Below, piece after piece: positions 8,876 to 21,250 of a stretch of 64,000 nt of DNA (the stretch's first letter is position 1; each line of letters begins with the position of its first letter). Origin of the DNA: Sacculina carcini (taxonomy: Eukaryota; Arthropoda; Thecostraca; Sacculinidae). Under the pieces are notes generated by a model, which was given only the letters and a program-made list of their open reading frames with translations, was not told the DNA's origin and did no database searches. The translations under genes and the position numbers were made by a program. The stretch lies in assembly GCA_916048095.2 (NCBI GenBank), contig OU696589.1, positions 1,916,948-1,980,947 of the forward strand, given 5' to 3'.

Positions 8876-11800
8876 TATCCCCGGCCTTAATATTCGAGCA
8901 CGAAATCTTTCAATCTTGCGGGGAGACGCCGACGCCGCCATCGGGTCGGCTGTTCATGTTCTTTTGGCCCGTCCTCCGGGCGCGTCTGCTCGGCCGCGTT
9001 TTCCGTTTCACCAGGCTGCGATGCTTGAGAATCGGTAGAGACCTCGACCTCTTTATCTATGTCGTCCCCCGTCACGGTCGGTGGCCACAAGTACTCTTCG
9101 TCTGGTACATGGCCGCTGCTCTTGGCCAAATGAGCAGGGTTTCTCACCGACCCGTCCTCCAGCTAAAAAAAGATGATCCTCGACACGATATTATATGTCG
9201 AGGCGAACTGAACCTCTTGTTGAGCTTGCCGGTAGCGCCCGGTGTCTGCACGTGTACCTTATCGCCAGGCTGCAACGTTGACGGCCTTACGGCTCGGCGG
9301 CGGTTGTAGTTGCGCTTGTTACGCGCTTGCTGTTTTTCCACTCGACCTCGGACACTGTGCAGAGTCGGTTTCGGCGCAGCAGGCGGCAGCAGGCGCATGG
9401 AACGCCTGTGCAGCAGGACCGATGGTGAGACACCAGTCGTGCAGTGTGGTGTAGAGCGATACACCGCTAATAGACGTTGGACCCGCTCCTCAAAATGTCC
9501 GGTGTGATGATGCTGCAGCCACGATTTAAATGTGCGGTTGAAACGCTCCACCGCACCATTTCCGCGGGGCCAGTAGGAAGCTGCTCTAAGATGCTTGATT
9601 TTCCGGCGGTTCAGATATTCTGGGAATTCCGCCCCGACGAATTGAGGCCCGTTGTCCGAGACAAGTTGCTCAGGGAATCCCTCTCGGGCGAATATACCGT
9701 CGAGAAAAGAAATGATGTTGTTAGTCGTCACACTGGCCATCAACCCCACTTCTGCCCATTTGGAATGATAGTCCAATAGGGTTACCGCGAAACAACATTG
9801 TTCTGGCGCCCGTGATAGGTCCCACAACGTCAACAGCCACCTTTTGCCCCGGTTCGGCCGGAAACTCCACCGGAGTGAGAGGTAATGGTCTGTTGTGAGT
9901 GCTTAGCACTTTGTCGCTGGACTGACAATCCACACAGGATGCCACGAGTTCATGGACATCTTTATCCATTCGCGGCCACCAGGCCAGACTGCGCAAAATC
10001 TGCTTCGTGCGCACCACTCCATCGTGCGCCGAATGAGCACGCTCGAGAAACGCCCCGCGGAGGGACTCTGGTACGATGATCCGGTGTCCTGATCGGACGA
10101 TGAGCTCGCCGTCGGCAGAGAGCTCATGCCGAATTGCGAAATACGGTCGCACCAGATGATTGCAGTTTTTGGCGCAGCGGGGAAACCCACTCACCAAGCA
10201 TTCGCGGACAGCTTGCATCTCCGCATCCTGACGCACGGCTTCACGTACGTTGTCCGCTGAAATGCTGTCGTGGTTGTCCAGAAGTGCGATGACGTCGCCG
10301 TCCTCGCTGTCGGTCACATATTCCGGGTCGACTTGCGCGGGCGGAAGTCTTGATAGAGCGTCTGCCGCTGGTAGACGATGTCCTGGTACGTGCTCAACCG
10401 TATATGAAAACGGTATCAATCGGGCCTGCCAGCGGGCAACTCGGGCCCCAGCCCGCCCACTGAAATTAGCTGAGAGGATTGACCTTAATGCATAATGATC
10501 GGTTCTCAATACAAAATGGCAAGCCCACAGAAATATCCTCCACCTTTCAATCGCTTGTACGGCGGCCAGAGCTTCACGCTCTGTAACGGAGTATTTGGAT
10601 TCAGCCGATGAAAACCGGCGGATCCAAAAGGCCACTACCCGTTCGTCGCCGTTGTCGTCCAACTGCGACAAAACTGCACCGGCACCACGCTCGCTGGCGT
10701 CTGTCGTGACGAAAGTTTTGAACGACGGTTCATATTGCCGGAGCGGACGAGCTTTCATGATCAGTCGTTTGACGTCCTCAAAAGCTTTGCTGTGTTCAGT
10801 CGTCCACACAAATGGCACTTCCTTTTTGAGCAGATCGTTTAACGGACTCACAGTTGTCGCGTACTGAGGCACGAAACGCGACAGCCAACTGCACAGCCAT
10901 ATGAAACTCCGCAGCTCCTTCGCGTCGCCCGGTCTCTGCGCCTCCCGGATTACTCGCAGATGGTCTTCGGATGGCACTATACCACGCCGAGACACGGAGA
11001 ACCCGCAGAGCATCATGCTTGTCTGCCCGATGGATGATTTTAACATGTTCAGCGTCACATTGGCGCTGGTGAAACGGCCCATGATCGTTCTTAATCGCTC
11101 GTCATGTACCTGTCTCGTCGGACCACAACAGACAATGTCGTCCATTTAGTGGACACATCCTGGTATACATTCAAGCCGGTGATCCAGCATTATTTGAAAC
11201 GCGGCACCTGCCGATGCGAGGCCGAATGACACGCTTTTGTACTGATATAGACCATCATGCGTGATGAACGCGGTAATGTGTCTTGGCCCTTCTTCGAGAG
11301 TCAGTTGATGGTAGGCGGAACGGAGATCTATCTTGGAGTATACCTCACCCTGGAGCTGGCTGAGCAACTCTTCGACGGTCGGCAGCGGGTGTACATCAGC
11401 GACCATTTGGCTGTTCGGACTCCGCAAGTCCACACAGAGACGTATTCCGCCAGACTTGCGTCGTGCGACCACGATTGGGCTTATCCACTGCGACGCGTCA
11501 ATCCGTTCTATGATGCCTTCATCAAGAAGTCTTTTCAGCTCTGCTGAAACTTCGGCTCGAATGGCCATAGGAAGACGACGGAGTGGCAGCGCCGTGGGTA
11601 CCGCCTCTTTCCTCAGTTGAATCTTGTGGGCGAATCCGGTGATAGCCGGCAGCTCCTGCGTCTTGCCAGCGGCGGCAGCGGGACTGTTGGAGTCGACTGC
11701 TTGAACCGCGCCCTCCTCCGGATGGATCGTCAGGCCCAACTAGGATAATGTATCGAGTCCCAGCAGAGCCTCGTTTGTTGGTATGTCGATGACAAAGAAC

Positions 11801-12915
11801 GTCGTGTTTGCCGTGTGGTCACCTACAGTGATGGCGACAGGTAGATTACCTACCACTTTTAGCGGCTGACGACCTACGCCGAAAAGACGCATCCCCGTGG
11901 CTGTCACCTCTGCACCGCGAAAATGTGATCGGGCCAGAGGCAGGCTCAGCACGGAAATACTTGCCCCTGTGTCTACTTGCAAGCGCAAGTTGGCCTGCCT
12001 TCCAGAGTGAACTGCAACCAGTGCGTCGCACGTGAGCTTCTTCTTGTCGCTCCCACCGCAATAGAGTATTGTGACTTCTCGGACGGACCGCTGCTGTGAG
12101 GGTGATTTGCTTGGAGTGTGGTTTTTCTCATTCCTCTTTGATTTGCAGACTGCACCCCAATGTCCTTGTCGTCCACACGCGTTGCAATTCGAGTTCCTCG
12201 CAGGACAGAACTCGTGCCGAGGTAGTCTGTGATGTCGTTCGCAGTGTGAACATGGGTGTCGGCTGTTCGTTGTCTTGGTCGGTCTCGTACCAGCTTTGCC
12301 GGTGGTCACAGCAGCTATGGTCAATTCGGCTGATGTTTGCTGAGGTGAAGACATCGTGGCCGACTGTTGACTTCTCAAAAGCCTCCACGGTAACCAACAG
12401 GCTATCCAACGTCAGTGTTGCGTCTTGTAGAAGCCTTTCTCTTAGTCGTGGGTAGATCGTGTTCTCTACGACCTGATCACGGATGATCTCATCTGCGAGA
12501 TTTACGAACTTGCAATTCGCCGACAAAGTTCTCAATATTGACACATATTCGGCAGTGGATTCGGTCTGCTGTTGCTTTCGTTGGCGAAATGTGTACCGTT
12601 CGGATATTAAATTTACCTTTGGAGAATAATACTCCCGTAGAACTCGCAGGGTCTCCTGGTACCGGTTCTCGCCTTCCTGCTTTGTCGCTGCCGGAAGTGA
12701 ACGATAAGCTCGTTGAGCCTCAGCGACCACACAGTGGAGGAGAATGGCCCGGCGACGATCGACAGTAAACGACTCACCGTTAATCGCCACTATGCAATTA
12801 GTAAATGCGAATTCCCATTCGCACCAGGAAACGAGTGGTTTTCCAGGCCTTGCGAGAAATGTGGCTGGAGGTTGCACGCTATCCATGATACCGAAAAAAA
12901 TCCTCTTCGCCAATT

Positions 12916-13130
12916 TGTAGTGACGCAACGATAAGCAACACGAACAACTAGATATATTATACTCACACACTTACACAAGATAACTGAACAAAACCTGATC
13001 CAAGAATGACTACGCCCAAACCACAACACACTGTCACCTCGTCAATCGCGAGAACCAAATCGCACCACTGCGGCGCGAACGTAGTTACAAGAACAAATAT
13101 ATAACAAATATATAAACAATGAACTCTACA
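12916..13130 (-). repeat. 5' LTR of Gypsy element 1
   Basis: Direct repeat of 8666-8875, slightly longer because of a short AT-rich duplication near its end. It would hold the promoter for minus-strand transcription. Confidence 0.9.
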
Positions 13131-13428
13131 CATGTTAGTTTAGGTTTAGCGTTCTAATGTAATGTGCTGCCTTTGCAGGAGGTGAGGAACTGGAATATAT
13201 TCGTTAAATCTAATTTTTTAAATCTAATATTCTTGAATCCTTACACATTTAGCGTCAACCCACATGAGCTTACCGTGAAATCAAGTACGAGCGAACCAAG
13301 CGAAATGTGGGGCAACTCATTACGTACTCGTCTGCAATTCAGCAATTGAAACTCTGTTCAGCCTACAAGAAAACACACACACACACTATTTATGCATGTG
13401 TATGTGTGTGTGTGTGTCGTGTTGTCAG
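13131..13428. other. DRC11 intron sequence upstream of exon 1
   Basis: No coding sequence seen. It ends in a (TG)n tract (13397-13418) next to the acceptor of the first detectable DRC11 exon. Confidence 0.5.
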
Positions 13429-13569
13429 AAAGATGTGGTGGGTGAAATGACGTCAGAGCGGGCAGTGCGGTTGATACAGCGACACGAGCGAGCACGTCAG
13501 CATCGCGTCACTATTGGCTCGCTTGTGCTCGCACACCGACACGCACGACTCGAAGAAATTAAGCTAAAT
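13429..13569 (+). CDS. DRC11: DRC11 exon 1 of those visible
   Basis: Codes 47 residues with M-T-S-E-R-A-V-R-L-I-Q-R-H-E-R-A-R-Q, matching the conserved 'EA-x-x-LIQ-x-x-ERARQ-x-R' helix that precedes the IQ motif in DRC11. Acceptor TTGTCAG after a (TG)n tract, donor AAT|GTATGC, phase 0 on both sides. The preceding exon is not in the window as far as I can see. Confidence 0.7.
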
Positions 13570-13871
13570 GTATGCACATGCTCCCATATAACATAAAACC
13601 TCTATTTGAGCGGTACCATGGGATAACTATTGAAAAATAGAACGACACCTTGTAATTGAACTTCAATTGGGTCAATTCTATTTTAGCAATAGATATGATT
13701 ACCTGATTTTTCAGTAAATGAAAAAAATAATAATTTAGCAATTACTCTGTATTTGCGACTTTTGTTAAATATATGGGCATACGTTACCTGTTTCTCTTTT
13801 CATCAAAAAATATACCGTATCTTATCCAGATTCTGACCAGCCAGTTGAAAAATGGAGCGATATCCTCTAAT
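13570..13871. other. Intron, AT-rich
   Basis: No gene or repeat end recognised between exon 1 and the hAT MITE that starts at 13872. Confidence 0.4.
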
Positions 13872-14161
13872 TCAGGGGTTCTTAACATTTTGATTGTTCC
13901 ATACCCCCGATGTATTGTCGAATATGACCCCATACCCTCTTTACTTGACTTTTCAATTAATTATCACGAATCCTATTATTGGTCAGTATGTCTTCCAGAT
14001 ACGCGAGTATTTCAATCGCTAGAATTTACTGTACTAGATACGCATTACTAGGAAATGACATAGTCATTGATATTTATCAAATTATTCATTTAAAAATTAT
14101 AATTTGAATTATAATCTCATTGATAACCCGTTGAAAATTTATACCAGTACCAAGAAATATA

Positions 14162-14363
14162 TGTATAACGGCGCGAACGCAAATGAACACTGTATTAAAT
14201 GCAGGAAACAAACAAACGCATAAACAGTCGATAGCCCGCAGGACTCACGCTCAATACACACAATCACATACACACAAACACCACTCGACCGCATCTTCCC
14301 GTCCGCCTCTCACAACGATACTGATCACCGCACGCTCTGCAACCGACGAGCCAGTCTCCCGCC
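14162..14363 (-). repeat. 3' LTR of Gypsy element 2
   Basis: Matches 17702 to about 17918 in direct orientation. It shares the + strand start TGTATAACGGCGCGAACGC. Confidence 0.8.
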
Positions 14364-17300
14364 CGGGCCGCCTGACCCAAACAGCGTCGCCGACGTTGAA
14401 GTTCTTATTTATGCGTGGCCCGTCCGTTGCTCCATTCTCGTCCCACATTCTAATTCGGTACCGATACAGCAAGTCCACTGGTCGGCGCTGCACTGCGTCT
14501 CCTCTGGGTGTCATGTTGTACAGCGAGACAGCTTCCCGAATACTGCACTGCTTCCTTGCTGCAATCGTTTTGATAGTGCGATGGCATCTCTCAACGATGT
14601 CCTTGCCTTCAGGCCTGTACGCACATCTAAACCGAATTTTCACTCCCCAATTTCTCATGATCTCAAGAAACGGTCTCCCTCGGAACGAGGTGTCATTATC
14701 CAGTAGAATTTCCCCAGGTGGTCCACGTTCACAGAAAACACTGTCAAATACATTGGCGACTTCATCACTATTCCGCGAATGTACTCTCCTCCACACAGCG
14801 AAACGAGAAGGTCCACAGTCTATTATTGAAACGTACAAGTCACGTCCAACATGTGTGAAGTCGGCCGCCAGCCGATCTCATACACCCTTCACACTGAGCG
14901 AACTTTTTTTCCATTTTAAGGTCGGAGGACTAATGGAATTACAGACATCACATGCTCTGACTACTTCAGCGATCTGGCGTTTTGTTGAAAAAACATTTTT
15001 TCTCCTGCAGAAGTAGCGTGTCTTGTGTACGCCGGGGTGTCCAGCATCGTGACGTATTCCTTTGATAACGTCTTGCTGTACGCCAGCTGAACATATTTCC
15101 CAACGAAGTCACGATAATGGTACGCGAGTCAGCGCGTCCGCACGATTCTTGTGCGATTCCACTTTATATACGCGTAATGTAAGTTGGTACTCTTCAATTA
15201 AGCTCTTCACTATTTCCAGTCGCCTCAAGATGAGCAGCTCAGACGTTGCGGCTGTTCTCATTCGCTCTCGTCTCGTTAACATTCCGGTGAGCCATAACAC
15301 ACAGTAGCAGAGTCCGAATACAGGTCGACTTCACGAAATGCTAGCTTCACCGCCATCCCTAAGCCTTTGACAACTGAATCTAGCTCTCCGATATTTATGT
15401 GGTGGACGTCCTTTCTCAGCCAGCAGCCATCCTCGATGACATCGCCATCCACTTCTACCACTGCTCCAATGGCCAGATCACTTGAGTCCACCCAAACATT
15501 GGCCGCTTCACCTTTGATGGTCCATGTGCACTTCACAGGATCGTCCCGTTTCATACGCTCCGACACCTCGCGAACGCAACGATTCAAATCCTCCTCTCGA
15601 ATCTCGTCATCCAACCCTTTAGAAAGTTCAGTTGCAAGTCTCTTGATATACGACACTGATACTCGTAGCCAGCCGGCCACGGGATAATGCGAGACCAGCT
15701 TGCTACACCACGAAAAAATGTTTCGGCGAGTCAGATCGCTGGAGAATTCGCTCAATGCATTGTCTCTCTTCCACCGAATGATGCCGTCTCGACACCGCCA
15801 CACGTGGAGCCCCAGTACGCGAGTACCGTCGGAAAATTGCTGCACATCTTTACTCTCCAATCCGTAATTTCTCAAGTGTTGTTTAACCGCGTCGGGTGAG
15901 ACCACGTCACCGTCAACCACCATGTCGTCGATGTATGCTGAAGTGCCTCGTTCAACTGTTTTGTCTAAGGACAATACCCTGCCAACTATCGCCTGCATAA
16001 TCATAAGCGCCGAGTTGAGGCGAAATCCCAGGCGCGTTAGACAATACAGCACGCCCTCGTACAACACAGCTTGGAAAGACCACAAGGATTTGTCGACGGC
16101 AACTTGCAAGTACGCTTTAGTGAGGTGCATGATGAACAGATTGTCACCTTTTCTCCTCCAACTCTTCAACTTATCCTGACACACTTCTGCTTCCGCCGTA
16201 TATTAGTCAATGTATTGATTAAGTTCGCGGAAGTCGAGAACTGGCCGAACTTTCTCTTTGTTCTTCTGTCGGACAGCCATGAGAGGTAGCAGACAACGAG
16301 CCCGTCCGTGTTCTTCCTCATCATACGGAACCAGCCACCCATTACGTATCCACAGCTGAACCTCTTTGTTGAAGGATTCGCGCGACTCGTTCGGCACTTT
16401 GTACTGCGCAATGCGATTGCGAAAAGTATCTCCTAAAGTTCTTTGTCGTCACGCCACCTCCATTTGCACATCCATCTCTTGATTTGTGGATTGAACTCTA
16501 TGACGTGTCCCGGTTTTTCTTCTCGAAGCATCTGAGCTGCAGCACAGCACTGTCCATCAACATTATTCTCACCCAGCGTCACTTGACCATCTACTACTCG
16601 AACACCACCCATCGCATTGATGGCACTCATCCCCAGCACGGCATCAAAACCAAGCGGTTTCTCGTGTACGACCAGCATCTTCACCGCAGCCTTGCGATTA
16701 CCTTATTTAAGACAACATACTGCCACTCCAACACATGTGAATAGACCTCCTCCTAGCGTTTCAATTGAAGTCTTTTCATTATTCCACGTTTTGCGAACTA
16801 CGTCAGAAACAATGCAGCAGTTACATCCCGTATCAATGAGCACTGAACATTCGCGATTGTCTATTGAAACGCGTGTTGACGGAAGCACCTTATTTACATA
16901 CGCGGAGGGAGCACAGGCGCCGATGTACTCCCTCCTCTGGCGTTTCCCGGACAATCACGAGACATGTGGCTTACCTTGGAGCATTTAAAGCACGATCTTC
17001 TTGGGCATTGTTTGCTGAAATGACCCACTTCATTGCACGTATAACATCTGCTCCCAGTCCTAGATGCGGTCGACATTCGTGCAGCAAAACAGCTCTCATC
17101 CCTTGACTGATTCATTGCTCCTTCTTTGCTTTGCAGGGCCATCCGCGCTCTAACCACGACGTCGTTTAGAGTGAGCTTATCGGCGACTGCACTGGTTTGA
17201 ATCATTGTCGCTATATCGCTCGGTAATCCCGATACAAAGGCACACTCAAGCAATTCATCACTAACCCCGCCGAAAGAGTCTGCCAACACTTTCAAACTGG

Positions 17301-17701
17301 ACAGAAATACATCTACCGATTCACCTGTGTTCAATCGACGATTTCTGAAGCGCTCGAACGCCAAGTATTTATCTATGGCAAAAGCACCATACAGCGCGGC
17401 TCGAGTCCGTTCCACACTTCGCCGATCTTCAGCCGATAAATGCGACCACACGTGGAATGCACCCTTAGTCAGTCGTAGCGGCATCACGCTCATGACTGGT
17501 ACACACTTCAACTCACACAGCATCACCGCCCGATTCCACCACTCTACGACATCGCCGGTGCCGTCAAACTTTGGCACGAGCCGGACATCGAAACTTCCTG
17601 CTAGCGACACTGCTGTCTGCGCGATATCCGCATTGGTCGCATATACTGCTTCTTGGGGCGAAAACATTCCGGCTATGCGGATGACGCGTGGCCGGTTAGC
17701 T

Positions 17702-18025
17702 TGTATAACGGCGCGAACGCAAATGAACACTGTATTAAATGCAGGAAACAAACAAACGCGTAAACACTCGATGGCTCGCAGGGCTCACGCTCAATACACC
17801 TCGCCCGTAGACGCAATCACATACACACGAACATCACTCGACCGCACCTCCCCGTCCGCCTCTCACAACGATACTGATCACCGCACGCTCTGCAACCGAC
17901 GAGCCAGTCTCCCGCCACGCAATCTCCGCCAATAAGAGCATAGCTCACCTCTTACGTCACTCGCGCGATCGTAGCGACACTCGGCTGACACAACAACAGC
18001 CAGTCAATGATCCTCACCACACACA
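17702..18025 (-). repeat. 5' LTR of Gypsy element 2
   Basis: 324 bp. On the minus strand it begins TGTGTGTGGTGAGG and ends GCCGTTATACA, followed by AGCTAACCGGCC. A CCAAT-like ATTGG lies near its start. Confidence 0.75.
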
Positions 18026-18447
18026 ATATATTCCCATACCCTGGTCTTGTGTTCTCATACCCCGGTCTTGTGTTCCCATACCCCGGTGTTGTGCTCCTAT
18101 ACCCCCAAGGGTAAGGATATAAACCCCTACTCTACGGCACCTCTAATTTAACGGTATCACGGCGGAAGGTTTGAGAACTTGAACTGTATGCCGCTCAAAT
18201 AGATGTTTTTACGTTATATGATGTGTGTTTGTTTATATACTTGACCTTATGTATATGCATGTGTATATGTGTGTGCTTGTGTTTATGTATATTTGTAAGT
18301 ATGTGTGTGTGCTTGTTTGAATGTGTTTGTGTGTGCATACGTATATAGGTGTTTGTGCGGTGTGCATGCGTATGCATATATGTGGATGTGTCTATGCATG
18401 TCTGTGTGTGTGTGCGTGCGTTTATGTGCGTGTATGTGGTGTGGCAG

Positions 18448-18579
18448 AACGCACGGGCGGTAGATGTAGAAGCTCGTGATACTCGAGCGGTCATCACAAT
18501 ACAGGCTGCTTGGCGGGCATACCGGTGTCGCCGCCTGGTGGACGAAATGAGAACTAGTGAACTGGTATTTCTCGGCATG
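18448..18579 (+). CDS. DRC11: DRC11 exon 2, IQ motif
   Basis: 44 codons, phase 0 to 0, acceptor GTGTGGCAG, donor ATG|GTGAGT (the best donor in the gene). It codes A-V-I-T-I-Q-A-A-W-R-A-Y-R-C-R-R, an IQ calmodulin-binding motif, followed by E-L-V-F-L-G-M as in the family's 'IFLGM'. The IQ motif is the calmodulin-type contact expected in this regulatory-complex subunit. Confidence 0.9.
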
Positions 18580-18832
18580 GTGAGTGTTGCAGTGTGTTTG
18601 TGTGTTGTATTTGTTCACATGACACAACATTATTATCAAAGTAATTACAATTACGCAAGTAAAGAAGGTTATGTTCGCGTGTAATTTTGCGGTGGTAAAA
18701 CCTCACGGCCCCGGCTGACACACACGGGTTGTCTCGCAGTCACGGTCATCGCAGAAAACTGCACGACTTCGCGCACAAGAACCCCGCCTTGCGGCAATTA
18801 GACTATACTTTTGAGAAACGAATCCAACCGGT

Positions 18833-18905
18833 TCGCCTCGCCAGGGAATCGAACCCTGGACCTCTGGTGCACAAAGTGTATTTTACCACTTGGCTATGAG
18901 GCGGG
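18833..18905 (-). tRNA. tRNA-like sequence, anticodon GCA (Cys-like), probably pseudogene or SINE head
   Basis: On the minus strand: acceptor stem CGCCTC/GAGGCG, A box TAGCCAAGTGG, a four-pair anticodon stem with loop GTGCACC (GCA in the anticodon position) and a perfect T arm CAGGG-TTCGATT-CCCTG (B box). The D stem is weak and the anticodon stem short. It could be a diverged tRNA-Cys, a pseudogene or the head of a SINE; no clear terminator follows. Confidence 0.4.
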
Positions 18906-18982
18906 CATACGAGAACATTAACATAGCTTGCACGCTGTGGTATGTTGATTGATAGTTGTGTGTATGTATATGTATGTGTACT

Positions 18983-20453
18983 CATCTATAATAATAAAGC
19001 TCAACGTACGTGTGAGTGAGTGTGTGTGCAGAACGGCACATTGGTGTATATATATTGGTGTGTGTGTCTGTGTGTCGATATGCCATGACTCACGTGCATT
19101 GCAGCGAGCGTTTGCAAATGCCCAGTGGCGTGCAGAGTGCGTAGTAAAACAGAGTGTTTAAATATCTATATAATAATAAAGCTCAACGTACGTGTGTGAG
19201 TGAGTGTGTGTGCAGAACGGCACATTGGTGTATATATATTGGTGTGTGTGTCTGTGTGTCGATATGCCATGACTCACGTGCATTGCAGCGAGCGTTTGCA
19301 GCGAGCGTTTGCAAATGCCCAGTGGCGTGCAGAGTGCGTAGTAAAACAGAGTGTTTAAATAAGTAAATTGTCGTGCATGTGCGTGTTCCACAGGCGTTTT
19401 TCGAGTGGATATGTGTAGCTTACCAATATTGTAATTGTAATTAACATTTATTTTTCTACTGGTGTTTGTTTTTCACCATTATTCTACAAACTGCGCCACT
19501 CAGCTGAGCGATTGCTAGAAACGCCCATGCGAGATTGCCACCTCAGGCACACACACACTCACATACACACTGACATACATGTACACACACACACATACAC
19601 ACTGACATAGATGCACACACACACGCACATACACATACAGGTACACGTACACACACACACACATACATACACAGTGTACAGAACGGCACACTGATGTATA
19701 TATTGGTGTGTGTGTGTCTGTGTGTCGATATACCATGACTCACGTGCATTGCAGCGAGCGTTTGCAAATGCACAGTGGCGTGCAGAGTGCGTAGTAAAAC
19801 GGAGTGTTTAATTAAGTACATCGTCGTGCATGTGCGTGTTCCAGAAGCGTTTTTCAAGTGTATATGTGTAGCTTACCAATATTGTAATTGTAATTATCAT
19901 ATATTTTTCTATTGGTGTTTGTTTTTTACCTTTATTCTACACACTTTTGTCATTCAGTTGAGCGATTGCTAGAAACTTCCCTGCCAGATTGCCACCACAT
20001 CTTTTCTGCGAACTGTTCTTGCATAATTTTGCAATTCTTCCCAGGAATTGCACACACGATACCGTTTTGCATTTTGTATTGGTATGTGTGTCCGTGTGCC
20101 GAAATTCTATGAGCGAACACGTGTGCAGCCAATGTTTGTATGCGTGTGCGTCTGTATGTGCGATGCGAACTTATATAATGTCGTGCATACGGATTGTGCA
20201 ACATTTTGATGATCAGACGGCGATTCTGTCGCAGGCTGGTTAAACATACCAGAACCATAATACCAATATTCGCGTGCCTTTGGCACTAATAGTTGAAGCG
20301 CGTATCCGACTCAATGTGAGTATGAACACTTGAATTTTATATGCCTACACTACTTATTGAATTATATGTGGTTACACTTGTTATTTTCGAGACGCACGTA
20401 GTGCGGATCTACTAGCGACCATAACCGCACGAAGTGCGGAACTTGTCGCTAGT
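18983..20453 (+). mobile_element. Helitron-like element with internally duplicated units
   Basis: Two starts, A|TCTATAATAATAAAGCTC (18983) and A|TCTATATAATAATAAAGCTC (19163), resemble Helitron 5' ends (TC after A). The 3' end at 20450-20453 is CTAG followed by T, preceded by the hairpin CCGCAC-GAA-GTGCGG, as expected for CTRR plus hairpin. No Rep/helicase is coded, so at best it is non-autonomous. Inside, a module (GAACGGCACA ... GTAGTAAAAC) occurs three times (about 19026, 19214, 19679), and the stretch 19358-19555 recurs at 19815-20010. Assignment is inference from the ends. Confidence 0.45.
20391..20453 (+). repeat. Hairpin-rich terminus, left copy
   Basis: Contains GCAC-GTA-GTGC, then CTAGCGAC ... 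GTCGCTAG enclosing CCGCAC-GAA-GTGCGG. An inverted copy lies at 22828-22897. Confidence 0.7.
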
Positions 20454-20579
20454 CTATTCATACATTGCTATCCTACTGGAATTGAACTAAGCTCGGGCTA
20501 TCCTGTATACCTATCTTCTTTGATCTAATTTTCTATTGAACAGTATTGTGATCACATTGATCATATTGTTATGTTTAAC

Positions 20580-20991
20580 TACATTTGTGTGATTCTGTAC
20601 AGTGCGAGAGAGATAGATAGAGTAAAAGACGGTGTGTGAGCTCGTTGAAGTGTATATAGTTGTGTGTGTGTGATTTGCGTTTGCGTTCGTGTTGTTTAAT
20701 GTGTTTATAGGTATGTGTTTGTATGTGTGTATGAGTGTCACACTGTGAAGTGTGCATGCCCCGTGGCGGCGAGTGAGTGAGCGGCGAGCCGGTCACTCGC
20801 TCTCCGCTGATTGGTTGTTGCGGTGGGTGTGAGACATGTGTGTGTGTGCTCCGGTATGTCACGTTGTTAGCCTGAGTGAGTTGAGTTGGTCGTGGTTTAT
20901 GTATGGTCGTGTGATGACGTCTTGTAGTCGCGCGTCGGGCAGTTATGTCCACGCACGCCTGTCTGTAAATTTGTTTTCGTTACACTATGTG
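20580..20991 (+). repeat. Possible solo LTR
   Basis: GT-rich sequence with a GCTGATTGG (CCAAT-type) motif, ending TTCGTTACA like the LTR ends of elements 2 and 3. A diverged inverted counterpart of 20741-20820 lies at about 47015-47090. No target duplication found, so this is tentative. Confidence 0.3.
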
Positions 20992-21146
20992 GCCAAATTA
21001 TCTCATTCTTGAATACAACATTATTTGAAAATGTTCATGTTTACTTCTTTCATACATCTGCTTTTTTAATCTTGTTACCGTTTCCTCTAGAACAATGCTA
21101 GTTCCTCTAACCTTTTTTTGTCATCTCCTTTTATCACTTGTCTAAT

Positions 21147-21250
21147 GTCAGGAAGTCATTAGAAACAAAAATAATCGAATTCGTATTGATAAAAACACAC
21201 ATTTGTACTTATTTCCGACCTTTAATCCTCACTTGGCAACGCTTCCATTA
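21147..21250 (+). repeat. Fragment related to the P-like element
   Basis: TGTCAGGAAGTC ... TTGATAAAAACAC ... TCCGACCTTTA matches 7330-7425 inside the P-like transposon with moderate divergence. Confidence 0.55.

Larger units (their letters stand above)
8666..13130 (-). mobile_element. Ty3/Gypsy LTR retrotransposon 1 (fossil)
   Basis: Minus strand, LTRs at 8666-8875 and 12916-13130 (TG...CA ends). The flanking 5-mers CAGGT and CATGT match at 4 of 5. A TGG-type primer site follows the 5' LTR (12912 down to 12901). Parts in order: gag with zinc knuckle (about 12.89-12.1 kb), aspartic protease (D-T-G-A-S, about 12.0-11.75), RT (about 11.65-11.0), RNase H (about 10.75-10.4), integrase with an H-H-C-C head and DDE core (about 10.1-9.2) and an Arg-rich tail (to 8.9). 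RT-RNaseH-integrase order gives Ty3/Gypsy. It is broken, with several breaks. The LTRs differ at about five positions plus small length changes (roughly 97-98% alike), so it is moderately young. Confidence 0.9.
14162..18025 (-). mobile_element. Ty3/Gypsy-order LTR retrotransposon 2 (fossil)
   Basis: Minus strand, 5-bp target duplication ATATA, LTR ends TGT...ACA. Parts: gag (about 17.67-16.9 kb) with two CCHC zinc knuckles (C-Y-T-C-N-E-V-G-H-F and C-F-K-C-S-K-V-S-H-M), aspartic protease (I-D-T-G-C, about 16.85-16.45), RT (K-V-R-P-V-L-D-F-R-E-L and Y-I-D-D-M, about 16.4-15.65), RNase H (about 15.55-15.1), integrase (about 15.0-14.25). It is the same unusual lineage as element 3. Broken, with several breaks. 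Over their shared part the LTRs differ at roughly 5% of positions, making this the oldest-looking Gypsy copy here. Confidence 0.85.
13872..18175 (-). mobile_element. hAT-type MITE, copy 2, split by Gypsy element 2
   Basis: Starts CAGGGGTTCTTAAC. The left part (13872-14161) aligns along its length with the reverse complement of the 3' half of the MITE at 6440-6808. The other half resumes at about 18026 with CCCATACCC-type repeats and ends near GGTTTGAGAAC (about 18160-18175). Between them lies an LTR retrotransposon flanked by ATATA (14157-14161 and 18026-18030). The exact right end is uncertain. Confidence 0.6.

Noticed and set aside
5593-13428. N-terminal DRC11 exons
   Set aside because: I looked for the conserved N-terminal helices in all non-transposon stretches and found none; they are probably upstream of the window.
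18833-18905. Functional tRNA-Cys gene
   Set aside because: Weak D stem, short anticodon stem and no clear terminator; kept only as tRNA-like.
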